DNA from: Sphingomonas sp. PAMC 26621
Lineage (GTDB): Bacteria; Pseudomonadota; Alphaproteobacteria; Sphingomonadales; Sphingomonadaceae
Reading direction: 5' to 3'
Assembly (NCBI RefSeq): GCF_000251145.1
Contig: NZ_AIDW01000044.1
Span: 1-44,424 of the forward strand
Length of the DNA: 44,424 nt
In this document: positions 1 through 8,131 of the stretch, piece by piece
Position numbering within the stretch: position 1 is the first letter of the stretch
How the letters are laid out: every line of letters begins with the position of its first letter
Position numbers and translations under genes: made by a program
Notes under the pieces: generated by a model
Told to the model about the DNA's origin: nothing
Database searches by the model: none
The model's input: only the letters and a program-made list of their open reading frames with translations

Positions 1-315
1 CACCTCGCCGAGATATCCGCCGCCGTGACGCCCGGCGCCCATGCCGTGCTGATACTTGACCAGGCAGGCTGGCATCTCTCGGCGGGGCTGATCGTCCCGG
101 CCAACATCACGCTGCTGCCGCTGCCGGCAAAATGCCCCGAGCTCAACCCGGTCGAAAACGTCTGGCAGTTCATGCGCGACAACTGGCTGTCGAACCGCAT
201 CTTCAAATCCTACGACGACATCCTCGACCATTGCTGCTTCGCCTGGAACCGCCTCACCGATCAGCCGTGGCGCATCATGTCCATCGGACTGCGGTCGTGG
301 GCCCATCGGTCCTGA
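1..315 (+). CDS. IS630-family transposase, C-terminal part (cut by window start)
   Basis: The frame is open from base 1 and stops at 313-315, so only the last ~104 residues are visible. They match the C-terminal half of IS630/Tc1-mariner DDE transposases: LDQAGWH marks the second catalytic acidic block and PELNPVENVWQFMRDNW carries the third catalytic glutamate. The tail with FAWNRL and the basic end is typical of the family. Whether the upstream half is intact cannot be seen. It lies next to a region without recognisable genes and is probably the end of an insertion sequence. Confidence 0.85.
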   Translation, partial: HLAEISAAVTPGAHAVLILDQAGWHLSAGLIVPANITLLPLPAKCPELNPVENVWQFMRDNWLSNRIFKSYDDILDHCCFAWNRLTDQPWRIMSIGLRSWAHRS

Positions 316-773
316 TCAGAGAGTCTTGGTATTACCCGTTAAATTTGAGATGGACGGGTTGGCGCTTCAGGGTAATGAACGATGGCAGGTTCGAACGTGC
401 CATTGCTTCTTACACTAAGTAGTGGATGAAAGCGGCATACCGATACGGGACCTGCTGGCGAAAGCCATTCATGGTCTGCCAGGAGATGGTAGGGCCGGCC
501 GCCCAGCTTTCAATGACGAATATGCAAAGACTATCTGCATACACCTAGAATCATATTCACTAAGCATACGGCCCGGTTTAAAGTCCCCGAAGTTGCGACC
601 GCCTTGCTTGCGAGCGGCGATGAAAGATCTGAACGCCTGTTTTTTTCGCTCGGGCTCGATAACACCCAGTCTGCAAACATCCAATTCAAGGCAAAATCTG
701 AAACTGAACGAAAGGCAGAAGATGGGAAGCCAAAAGTCAGACGTGAATGTCCGGGGCTGAGTCACGCCCGAAG
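316..773. other. Region without a recognised gene
   Basis: Short open frames exist on both strands (about 110 codons each) but neither has a recognisable domain or a convincing ribosome binding site, and both overlap a dispersed repeat at the right edge. The stretch is visibly less GC-rich than the flanking genes. It may be the outer flank of the IS630 element. Confidence 0.5.
705..770 (+). repeat. Dispersed degenerate repeat, copy a
   Basis: Begins GAACGAAAGGCAGAAG and continues to GTGAATGTCCGGGGCTGAG. The same order of two blocks (GAACGAATGGCTGAAG, then after ~25 bases GAACGTCCGGGACTGGGTC) recurs at several intergenic sites in the first 14 kb, always on the plus strand in the clear copies. 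Function unknown. Confidence 0.5.
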
Positions 774-1907
774 TTAGACTCCTGCCGGCGTCCATAGCGG
801 AACTTGTTGATCCGGCGACAACCGCAGGCGTCGCCAGTCCAATGCGTCGTACACAGCCGCGCCGTTCGCGCTATCGCTCAGGGGCAGTGCCGCGGCCGCC
901 TCACGTAGGAACCGGGATCGCAAGGCTTTATCATCTAGGTAGGCCGCATCCCACCAACCAATGATGCGATCACGGGCGTTCGCCATCGCCGCAGCCGAAG
1001 GTAATCTATCGCGTTTCTCGTGCTGATTGACCCGGGTGTGAGCCGGCATCAAGTTCCAGAGGTCGCCGCATGGCCAGACCGACCATGGGAGGCAGTGATC
1101 AATGTCGAAAGTTTTCGCCGTTAGCGGACGCCCTGACCAGACGCATTCAATCGGCTGCCCGCGATCGAGCAATCGCAGCGCGACATCACGCCCGAGGGAG
1201 GTGGAGCGAGCTGGTTCAATCCATGCCAGTGTGGCTTCCGCAGCTCCCGGAGCAATCGCAAGCCCCATGCGCTCGGCATAGGCGCGCGTGAGGCCAGCCC
1301 ATTCAGCCACCAGCATCGGTTCGATCCATGATCCGAACCGCGACATGGCCCGCCACAAATGGCCCGGCACCTCAACCAGTCCCCAGCCGCGGAGCATATC
1401 GAGGTCGAGCACGGTTGCGGATGCATGGCTTCGACGCTGGCGGGTCACTCCGAACACCTGCGCGTCGCTGTTTGGGTAGCGGGTAAAGGTCGCCGGCATA
1501 TTGGCGATAGTGTGGGCGGCTTGGGAGAGGGCGGAAGTGAGAGCCGCGGCCTGTTCGCCGGTAAACGACGCACCGATCCGCAATTCGATCGGAGCGGTGC
1601 CGAGGGCCAGCAGCGCCTCGAAGCCGTCTTTGGCAAACCCCAGCCGCGAAGTTCCGATGTTGCCCGGCATCTGCGGGAGCCTGGCTCGAACCAGCGGTAG
1701 GTACATTCTCAGCCAATAAAGTGCGACCAGCCCGAGCGGCACCTCGACTGCGTCCCGGCCGTCGGGGGCAGGCGTAGCGGCAGCCGGCGCATACTCGGCG
1801 ATGCGCGCCACTGCTCGAAGCAGCGCCAGCTTGTAGGTGGACGACTTCTCGTCGGATAGGACGATGCCACGAACCAGCGGAAGTGCCCCGGTGCCATCAT
1901 CCGGCAT
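774..1907 (-). CDS. HNH endonuclease, third gene of HNH-methyltransferase-HNH module
   Basis: 377 residues. The C-terminal part (about 250-305) holds an HNH nuclease fold: CVWSGRPL, then DIDHCLPWSVWP with His271 as the likely general base, LWNLMPA with Asn285, and VNQHEKRDRLP with Asn294, Lys298 and Arg299. The N-terminal ~240 residues are helical-looking and I do not recognise a domain in them; they could give substrate specificity. The start overlaps the end of the methyltransferase gene by 11 bases, which implies translational coupling. Spaced HNH cysteines for a zinc knuckle are not evident (only Cys255, Cys272 and Cys280). The link with a methyltransferase and a second HNH protein suggests restriction or another nucleic-acid-targeting role, which is inference. 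Confidence 0.8.
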   Translation of the reverse strand: MPDDGTGALPLVRGIVLSDEKSSTYKLALLRAVARIAEYAPAAATPAPDGRDAVEVPLGLVALYWLRMYLPLVRARLPQMPGNIGTSRLGFAKDGFEALLALGTAPIELRIGASFTGEQAAALTSALSQAAHTIANMPATFTRYPNSDAQVFGVTRQRRSHASATVLDLDMLRGWGLVEVPGHLWRAMSRFGSWIEPMLVAEWAGLTRAYAERMGLAIAPGAAEATLAWIEPARSTSLGRDVALRLLDRGQPIECVWSGRPLTAKTFDIDHCLPWSVWPCGDLWNLMPAHTRVNQHEKRDRLPSAAAMANARDRIIGWWDAAYLDDKALRSRFLREAAAALPLSDSANGAAVYDALDWRRLRLSPDQQVPLWTPAGV

Positions 1908-2499
1908 TCGCAGCGCGATGACACTCCCAAGTCACATCTGTGCGTCCGCCCTGATCATTGGAGCCTGCGACCCGGAGGACCTCCAGTCCGTGTGTCCGGG
2001 CCAGACCCTCGATCTCCGCGGTTGAGGTCGGGTGCATCTGCATTTCGGGCGAGGCGGGACCGTGGCGGAGCGTCATCACGAGGACGCCGCCTGGCTTCAT
2101 CAGTGTGGCGAGCTTGCGGAATGAACGAGGCCGGTCGGCAGGAAAGACGTGTTGCCAGACGGCCGACAACAACACGAGATCATAGGCCAAGCCGAGCCCG
2201 TGGACATGGTCCAGCGAGGGGAGCGCATCGCTCACCCAGCGGATGCCGATGTTCCCATGCTTATCGGCTGCGATCCGGCGCATTCCAGCAGCGGGTTCGG
2301 CCGCGACGACCTTGTATCCACGAGAAGTCAGCCAAGCCGCGTCACGTCCTGTGCCAGCGCCGACGTCGAGAGCCAGCCTGGTCGCTCCGCCGCCTGGAAT
2401 GATCGGCAACACGTCCGCAAACATTCGCTCAGACGATACTGCTTCATATCGCTCCGCCAGCATGCCGGCCTGGCTGTCATAGGTGGATATGACGGTCAT
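1897..2499 (-). CDS. Class I SAM-dependent methyltransferase, middle gene of the HNH module
   Basis: 200 residues starting at the ATG read from 2499 (MTVISTYDSQ); the longer open frame upstream only reads through the end of the neighbouring HNH gene. Motif I is DVGAGTG (45-51), motif II ends in Glu68, and the post-II block DALPSL and the strand YDLVLLSAVWQHV (106-118) complete a Rossmann-type methyltransferase core. There is no NPPY, DPPY or PCQ motif and no target-recognition domain, so a classical DNA amino- or C5-methyltransferase is unlikely; RNA, protein or small-molecule targets are all possible. It lies 8 bases after the upstream HNH gene and overlaps the downstream one, so the three genes form one operon. 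Confidence 0.85.
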   Translation of the reverse strand: MTVISTYDSQAGMLAERYEAVSSERMFADVLPIIPGGGATRLALDVGAGTGRDAAWLTSRGYKVVAAEPAAGMRRIAADKHGNIGIRWVSDALPSLDHVHGLGLAYDLVLLSAVWQHVFPADRPRSFRKLATLMKPGGVLVMTLRHGPASPEMQMHPTSTAEIEGLARTHGLEVLRVAGSNDQGGRTDVTWECHRAANAG

Positions 2500-2507
2500 G
2501 TCGCCGC

Positions 2508-3422
2508 TCAAGCGTCGAGGCCTGCGAAGCGGGCACGGTGCCGGGCGACATAGTCGCGGCGCGGGTGGAGCCGAGAGTCGGCCGGCAGGTGAACACGTTC
2601 GCCTGGCTGCGGGAACAGCCGGATGAGCTCGGCAGGGACCTTGTTGTGCGACACCAGCAACCGGCACTCGTCATCGAGGCTGATGAGGTGACGGTCGAAC
2701 AGCCAGTGCGCGGTCGCGGAGAGCGCGATGCCGTTCTGTACGGCATCAGGTCCGCCGTCGGCCACGCTCCAAATGTGAGCAGCCTGAGCCTCGGCTTTGC
2801 CACCACCATTGACCATGCGCAGGCCCGTTACTGCGCAACGGTTGTCGTAGGCGTCGAGCACATGGCCGCGGAAGGCAGCGCTGCGGACCTTTCTATTGAT
2901 CAACAACTGCGCGACGCGCCGCTCGTCGGGCGGCAAGGCCAACAATGCGGCGGTGGAAGCGTCGATGTGGCGCGAATCTAGCTCGAGCCGGATCGCACGT
3001 TCGGGTGACAGCGTGTCGAACAACCCGCGGTTAACTATCGCCGCGAAGTCGGCATCGTCGAGGGAGCGGACCGATCGACCGCGCAATGCTCGACCAACGA
3101 TGGCCGGATTGTCCAGCTCGCGCAGCATACGCTCTGCGAAACGTCCATCCTGATCTCGATACGGCACGGGGCGATCGAATTCGATGAACTCGCTGATGCG
3201 GGCATAAAAGAGCGTACGGTCGACCGGATCAGGATCGATGCTGTGTACCAGCCCAGCCGCCACGTAGGCCTTCCGGCCGCCGGCCGAGCCGGTCTCTCGA
3301 TAGACGATCCAGTCACCTCGGCATGCCTCAGCAGCCCCCAGATAAACACGTGGAAAGTGGTAGCGCTCAGCTATGAGGCCGTCGTAGCGTGACGCACCGC
3401 TGATCTCGAATACGCCCTTCAT
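2508..3422 (-). CDS. HNH endonuclease with N-terminal PUA/EVE-like region, first gene of the module
   Basis: 304 residues. The HNH_2-type domain spans about 190-250: AYDNRCAVTGL, AEAQAAHIWSV with His216, QNGIAL with Asn230, and HWLFDRHLISL with His239 and His245. The first ~90 residues (YHFPRVYL, GDWIVYRE, YVAAGLVHSI, FYARISEFIEF) look like a compact beta-rich PUA/EVE-type module, a fold used by several enzymes to read modified bases; that assignment is by pattern only. Start: MKGVFEI is the usual beginning of this family, although no strong Shine-Dalgarno is present; the ATG overlaps a short upstream frame as ATGA. It is the promoter-proximal gene of the HNH-methyltransferase-HNH operon. Confidence 0.85.
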   Translation of the reverse strand: MKGVFEISGASRYDGLIAERYHFPRVYLGAAEACRGDWIVYRETGSAGGRKAYVAAGLVHSIDPDPVDRTLFYARISEFIEFDRPVPYRDQDGRFAERMLRELDNPAIVGRALRGRSVRSLDDADFAAIVNRGLFDTLSPERAIRLELDSRHIDASTAALLALPPDERRVAQLLINRKVRSAAFRGHVLDAYDNRCAVTGLRMVNGGGKAEAQAAHIWSVADGGPDAVQNGIALSATAHWLFDRHLISLDDECRLLVSHNKVPAELIRLFPQPGERVHLPADSRLHPRRDYVARHRARFAGLDA

Positions 3423-3505
3423 TCAAAGATCGTGCCGCCATTCTCCCACTTAAGCAATCGAGCTGTCCCCTCGGGACTGTCATTGACCCCGGCACGGGCG
3501 GTTGC

Positions 3506-3580
3506 TGAACGGATGGCCGCTTTGGGGAAGCGCAGATGTTCCATTGAATGTCCGGGTATGGGTCCTCGCGGACGCGATAG
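3506..3580 (+). repeat. Dispersed degenerate repeat, copy b
   Basis: GAACGGATGGCCGCTTTGGG block followed after ~20 bases by TGAATGTCCGGGTATGGGTC and CTCGCGGACG. Same two-block order as the other copies in this window. Confidence 0.5.
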
Positions 3581-3698
3581 GCACGTTAGCGTTTGCGGCC
3601 GTATGCCGTATGCCCGCACCGAACGTGCAGCTGAGTGCGGAGCGCAAATGAAGTTCACTGATCCAAAGAGGAGCGCGTCTCGGACAGCGTGGTGAAAG

Positions 3699-3970
3699 CC
3701 GGAACGGCTTACCTGGCTCTTGTGGGCCATAGTTGCATGCAATGCCGTGATCCTCTGGCTCGCCCAGGACGGCCCGCGACGGGGGCTTCAACAGCGACGC
3801 GGCAGGCAATGGATTGGCGAGAGCTTTCCAAGAACTATTCGTCATGGCCGGCGCGGGCCTGGTCGGCATTGTGGGCGCTCTTGTTTCTCGTGATCAGAAA
3901 CCGCGGTATCAGGATTGCGCTACTTTGCCTCCTGGCCCTTGTCGGCCTGTTTGCGTCGGCGCTACTGTGA
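3699..3970 (+). pseudogene. Possible small membrane protein, frame-disrupted
   Basis: A clear transmembrane-like peptide, RLTWLLWAIVACNAVILW, is read in one frame around 3705-3760. A second (ELFVMAGAGLVGIVGALV) appears in another frame near 3830-3885, and a third (IALLCLLALVGLFASALL) in a third frame up to the stop at 3968-3970. No single frame joins them, which suggests a short multi-span membrane protein broken by indels, either genuine or from sequence error. It ends just before the strong ribosome binding site of the next gene. Confidence 0.3.
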
Positions 3971-3982
3971 TGAGGAGGTATG

Positions 3983-4680
3983 ATGATTTGGCGTGCATCG
4001 ATCGCCCTTGCCGCGATAGCGCTCGTCTTTCCCAGTGGTTGCGGGGCCAGTGCGCCAACAGCTGCCAGCCCAGTCGATGCCGGCACGACCCTGGCCAAGC
4101 TGACCTATCCAGCGGAGATGGACGCTGTCGCGATGACCTATGCGTTCACGACGGATGTCGCAGCGACCTACCGAGCGGACGCCATGTGCATGCGCTGGAC
4201 GTCAAGCATCCAGGGCTCGTGGACGCGATGGTTGCGGCGCTGCTGCTTGAGTACCGCCGGGCCCGCGACACAGCCTTGCCACGTCTGTGGGCACGGACAG
4301 GCGCGGCTTACGCTGGCAGGCTCAATGCCGTCGAGCTTCGCCAAGCCGTCGCCTTTTTCGATAGCCCGGCCGGACACCGGATTGTCGAACTGACGATCCA
4401 GGGGATCGTGGCCGCTCCGCCACCTGAAAACGGCACCAGCAATACTGTCATCTATCCTGCCGAGCCCACCCGCGAGGACGCGATAGCGCAAGCGACGTTC
4501 GAGGCGACGTCAGCAAGTCGGAAGCTGGCCGCCATGCGCACGGAGGTGGCTGCAATCAACGACGACTGGAGCACCAAGGCCGCGCCCGACCAAGCTACCG
4601 CGAGCGCTGCCATGTCGAAGATCATCGCCCGGTTCGGGGTGTCCGCCAGCGACTTTCCTCAGGCCGCCGGGCACCGATAA
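3983..4680 (+). pseudogene. DUF2059-like exported protein, frameshifted
   Basis: AGGAGG at 3973-3978 precedes two adjacent ATGs; the second (3983) has the better spacing. The N-terminus is a signal peptide, IWRASIALAAIALVFPSGCG, that may be lipid-modified at the Cys. The first frame continues to about VAATYRADA and then fails near 4180. The correct continuation is in the frame ending at 4680: KHPGLVDAMVAALLLEYRRA, then ARTGAAYAGRLNAVELRQAV and FFDSPAGHRIVE, which is the DUF2059 signature (a helical envelope domain of unknown function). A single-base change would restore one protein of about 230 residues. Either a pseudogene or a sequencing error. Confidence 0.6.
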
Positions 4681-4684
4681 TCAC

Positions 4685-5749
4685 CTAGCGGTGGTGATGC
4701 AGTCCGGGACTCAGCTGCCTGAGCTCGAACCCTTTGCATTCTTCTGCCGCGTGAATGTCATCGTATGACCCTCGCGCACGATCGTCAGGATGCTCGCGTC
4801 CGACATCACCTGCCAACCAGCAGGGTCGATGTCTGTCGACGAGTGCTAGCAGTCGGTACCAACGTGATACGATTGTGGTCCACGGTCCAGCCCCCCGTGC
4901 GGTCTCGTCCAGGGAGCCGACCGTCAGATAGTATTCGAAAGTGCCGTCGACCTTGAGCCAAAGGCCAGCGACGAGCTCCATCTCCCGGTGGAAATACTGG
5001 CCCGCTCGACCACTCGCCACCGCGGTTGCAAGCGGTACGCTCGGCGGCGGCGGTTTCGCTTCCTCCGCGACGAGCGGTCCCAGCGCCTCGATGACCCGCG
5101 CGCGCCGCGCCGGCTCGACCTTGGCGTTGTCGAGATTGTAGCTCAGCGCCTCGGCGTCGGCATAGCCCTGGCTGCGAGTTGCGCTGCTGGCTTGGCGTCC
5201 AGCCCGACCTTGAGCAGCTTGAACACTGCACGTGCCGCCTCGGCACCAGGCACTTGCAGCATCACGCCATAGGTGCCCTGCCGCAGGTCGGGCGAGGGCG
5301 CACAGATGGTCGCGCAGCACCGAGATCGGCGTGTCCTTAACGATCGGCTGGAGGTTCGGCGTCTCCGCGACCATCGGCGCGATGTCGCCGTTCGCCTTGC
5401 GACCGACCGCGTGGGTATAACGATACGAGCCAGCCTTGCAGTCGATCTGCTCCGAAGCGTCGAAGCTGACGTAGCCCTCCGTGTCGGGAGCGGGCAGGTA
5501 GATGTGCGTGCGAGCATGGCGCGTGCTCTTGTCGAGGACGACCGTGCTGGCGTCGAAGGTCACGACGTAAGCCTCGTGCGCCAAGATCATGCGCTCATCG
5601 TCCGGTACCGGCATGGCGGCAACCAACAGCGCGCCAGCGAACGGCAAGGACGCGAAGCGACACATGGCGCGCAGAACCGGACGTGTCATGTGCGCCAAGC
5701 GATGCAACGCTGCGCCGGCTCTTCTGTCACAGCGCCGCAGATCTGACAT
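4685..5749 (-). pseudogene. Exported surface-adhesin-E-like protein with several frameshifts
   Basis: TCAGGAG lies 6 bases before the ATG at 5749, and a hydrophobic segment (FASLPFAGALLVAAM) follows, so the product is exported or membrane-anchored. The first half (VVTFDASTVVLDKSTRHA, YVSFDASEQIDCKAGSYRY) resembles the surface-adhesin protein E / 'FDxxTv...DC' type of envelope proteins. The frame appears to slip near 5290 into one reading DLRQGTYGVMLQVPGAEA and back near 5165 to ADAEALSYNLDNAKVE. A third slip near 4900 separates a tail reading GGWTVDHNRITLVPT. The long continuous frame therefore does not give the true protein. It sits 27 bases after the slipin-like gene and probably shared its transcript. 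Confidence 0.5.
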
Positions 5750-5776
5750 GTTCGCTCCTGAATAACCCCATGCTCG

Positions 5777-6549
5777 TCAGTCGGCTGACGTAGGTGGCAG
5801 GCCGGCGATCTTCTGGGCCGCATGGAGAAGCTCGACCGGCAGCATGGCGATGATCGTGCTGTTGTGCTCGACGCCGATCTCGGTGAGCGTCTGGAGACGC
5901 CGCAACTCGAGCGCACCTGGCGCGGTACCGATCATCGTCGCCGCCTCGGCGAGCTTCTGCGCCGCTTCATTCTCGCCCTCCGCCTTGATGATACGGGCAC
6001 GCTTCTCGCGGATCGCCTCGGCCTCGCGCGCGATCGCGCGTTGCATCTGCTCGGGAATATCGACGTCCTTGATCTCGACAGCGTCGATCTCGATCCCCCA
6101 CGCCCGGCTGCGCTCGCAAGCACGTCCAGCAGGCGCCTGTTGATCCCGATACGATCCTTGAGCATCTGATCGAGATCGCTTGGCCGAGGGCGTCGCGCAT
6201 GCCCGTCTCCGCCGCCTGCACGACCGCCGACTGATACGCCTCGACCGAGGTGACGACACGCGCGGGGTCTGCGGCGCGGTACCAGAGCACGGCGTTGACC
6301 CGCACCGCGACCCCGTCGCGCGTGATCGTCTCCTGCGTCTCGAGCTGCACTGTGACGGTTCGGATATCGACCTTCACGACGCGGTCGATGAAAGGGATCA
6401 ACCAATACCCAGCCCGGGCCTTTGGTGGTGCCGAGACGGCCGAGCCGGAACAGTACCGCGCGCTGATACTCCTGGTTCACGCCAAACGTCTTCGACGCCA
6501 ACCCAAGGAGGATGACTAGCGGAATGACCAGAATGAACAGGTAAGGCAT
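5777..6549 (-). pseudogene. Slipin / stomatin-like SPFH protein with frameshifts
   Basis: A GGGAG box lies ahead of the ATG at 6549. The product starts with a membrane anchor (PYLFILVIPLVILLGLAS) and the SPFH beginning VNQEYQRAVLFRLGRL. The family sequence then continues in other frames: IPFIDRVVKVDIRTVTVQ, TRDGVAVRVNAVLWYRA, then SDLDQMLKDRIGINRRLL, then WGIEIDAVEIKDVDIPEQ, MQRAIAREAEAIREKRAR and AEGENEAAQKLAEAA. At least three shifts (near 6410, 6175 and 6125) are needed to give the usual ~256-residue slipin. The amino-acid sequence is otherwise well preserved, which argues for very recent decay or read error. Slipins are inner-membrane scaffolds often linked to NfeD-type proteases or envelope stress; no such partner is visible. 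Confidence 0.75.
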
Positions 6550-6731
6550 CTTACGCTCCCGGCAGCCCGCGCGATTGGCGCCGTCCGCGACGATAGGGCA
6601 GGAGGGGGGGAATGATCCAGCCCTGACCCGACGACGGCTAGCGCTTGAACAGCGACTGGGTTGATCCCCTTCCTCCCAATGTTCGCCGTTCAACGCCCAC
6701 TCGGCGGCCGCTCGACGGCGCGTTCTACCGA

Positions 6732-6790
6732 GATGAACAAATGTCTGAAGTTGGAAATCGCGAAGGGGGCGCTGAGTGTCTGGGAATGGG
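6732..6790 (+). repeat. Dispersed repeat, copy c, left half, interrupted by IS30
   Basis: GATGAACAAATGTCTGAAG, then GAGTGTCTGGGAATGGG, breaking off exactly at the IS30 left end. The missing right half (GGTCCTTGCGGCC) resumes at 8016 just beyond the IS30 right end and matches GGTCCTGGCGGC of the copy at 10958. Confidence 0.6.
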
Positions 6791-8015
6791 GGTGGGTTCA
6801 ACGGGTGGTCGCAACGCATCATTCTCATGATGCGAAGGAGTGGTGCGATGAAGCAGCGTCGTCGGATATATTACTCGGCCGCTCAGCGGGCAGAGATCTG
6901 GGACAGGTGGCAGCGCGGCGAGTCGATGAGTTCGATTGGTCGCGGCTTCGAGCGGGAGAGCTCGTCGATCTTCTCGGTGCTCTCACCGTCGGGCGGGATC
7001 CGCCCACCCGATCGGAAGCGATCCGGTCGGGCGCTCAGCTTGGCCGACCGCGAAGAGATATCGCGAGGTCTGGTTGCCGGCCGTTCCCTGCGCGCCATTG
7101 CAGTCCAGCTCGGCCGGGCGCCGTCAACGATCAGCCGGGAGGTCGGGCGTAACGGTGGCGCTGATCAGTATCGTGCCACGCCGTCGGATCAGGCGGCATG
7201 GGATCGCACGCTGCGTCCGAAGCGCTGCAAGCTGGCTTGCCACCCGGGGTTGCGGCGAACAGTATCGCGCAAGCTGCGCCGCAAATGGTCACCAGAGCAG
7301 ATTGCGGGCTGGCTCAAGCATAGTTTTCCGGACGAAGACCAGCATCGCGTGGCACACGAGACGATCTACAAGAGCCTATATATTCAGGCGCGTGGCGTCC
7401 TCAAGAAAGAGCTGCTCGGGCATCTGCGGGCGAAGCGCACGATCCGGCGCTCGCGTCACGCCAGCCTCAAGCAAGACGGGCTCGGCCAGATCAAGGACGC
7501 GGTCTCGATCAGTGAACGACCCGCTTCGGTTGAGGATCGCGCCGCGCCCGGGCACTGGGAGGGCGATCTTATCTCGGGCGGGCGCGGCAGCCACGTCGTG
7601 ACACTGGTCGAACGCCAGTAGCGTTACGTGATCCTGGCCAAGGTCGCAAACAAAGAGACGGCAAGCGTCGTCTCCGCCCTGATCAAGCAGGCGCGCAAAC
7701 TGCCGCACGAATTCTATCGGTCGCTGACGTGGGATCGTGGCAAGGAGCTTGCCGACCATCGGCGCTTCGCTCTCGCGACCGACGTCGCTGTCTACTTCTG
7801 CGATCCACAGAGCCCATGGCAGCGCGGCACCAACGAGAACACCAACCGTTTACTGCGCCAATATCTGCCCCACGGCGTCGATCAGTCGACCTTCAGCCAG
7901 GCCCAACCCAGCGCCATCGCCCGACAGCTCAACGAGCGGCCGAGAAAAACCTTGATGTACCAAACGCCGGCTGAGAAGTTCGCACAGAGCGTTGCGTCGA
8001 TCGGTTGAACCCACC
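6791..8015 (+). mobile_element. IS30-family insertion sequence
   Basis: Flanked by inverted repeats: 12 identical end bases GGTGGGTTCAAC at 6791-6802 and its complement at 8004-8015, continuing with weaker matches (GGTCGCAAC against GACGCAAC) over about 24 bases. The right repeat contains the transposase stop codon. One transposase gene fills the element. Insertion split a copy of the dispersed repeat, so the empty site can be reconstructed. Confidence 0.8.
6848..8008 (+). pseudogene. IS30-family transposase with in-frame amber stop
   Basis: AAGGAG at 6835-6840 precedes the ATG at 6848. The protein has an N-terminal helix-turn-helix (LSLADREEISRGLVAGRSLR, APSTISREVGRN) and a DDE domain: HWEGDLI for the first aspartate, LTWDRGKELADH for the second, and DPQSPWQRGTNENTNRLLRQ with the final glutamate. 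A TAG at 7619-7621 interrupts VTLVERQ-RYVILAKV; intact relatives have a serine there, so one C-to-A change (TCG to TAG) explains it. The same frame then runs to 8008. Full length would be ~386 residues, normal for IS30. Confidence 0.88.
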
Positions 8016-8131
8016 GGTCCTTGCGGCCGGTGCCGTTATGTCGGTTAATGCTTGGGACATAGCCAACCCTTGCTACTTAGCCAGTCGGCAAGGTGAGCTG
8101 GCCAATGCTGGATTAAGATGCGGCCGCAACG
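8016..8131. other. Right half of repeat copy c and operon 3' flank
   Basis: Starts with GGTCCTTGCGGCCGG, the continuation of the dispersed repeat cut by IS30. The rest separates the element from the convergent end of the nucleotidyltransferase gene; nothing else recognised. Confidence 0.45.

Larger units (their letters stand above)
3423..3979. other. Intergenic stretch with repeat copy and scrambled membrane-protein frames
   Basis: A minus-strand frame of 107 codons (3419-3742) runs into the HNH start, but it covers the dispersed repeat at 3506-3580 and has no recognisable domain. The probable promoter of the HNH operon should lie here; I could not pick boxes with confidence. The right part holds hydrophobic segments described separately. 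Confidence 0.4.

Noticed and set aside
422..795. Two opposing ~110-codon frames
   Set aside because: No domain, no ribosome binding site, overlap with each other and with a repeat.
774..1907. Cas9-like HNH as explanation of the first HNH protein
   Set aside because: No RuvC motifs, no CRISPR array, and length 377; the HNH pattern alone does not support a CRISPR link.
2500..2667. Longer start for the methyltransferase (256 residues)
   Set aside because: The extra 56 residues are the wrong-frame reading of the neighbouring HNH gene; MTVISTYD is the natural beginning.
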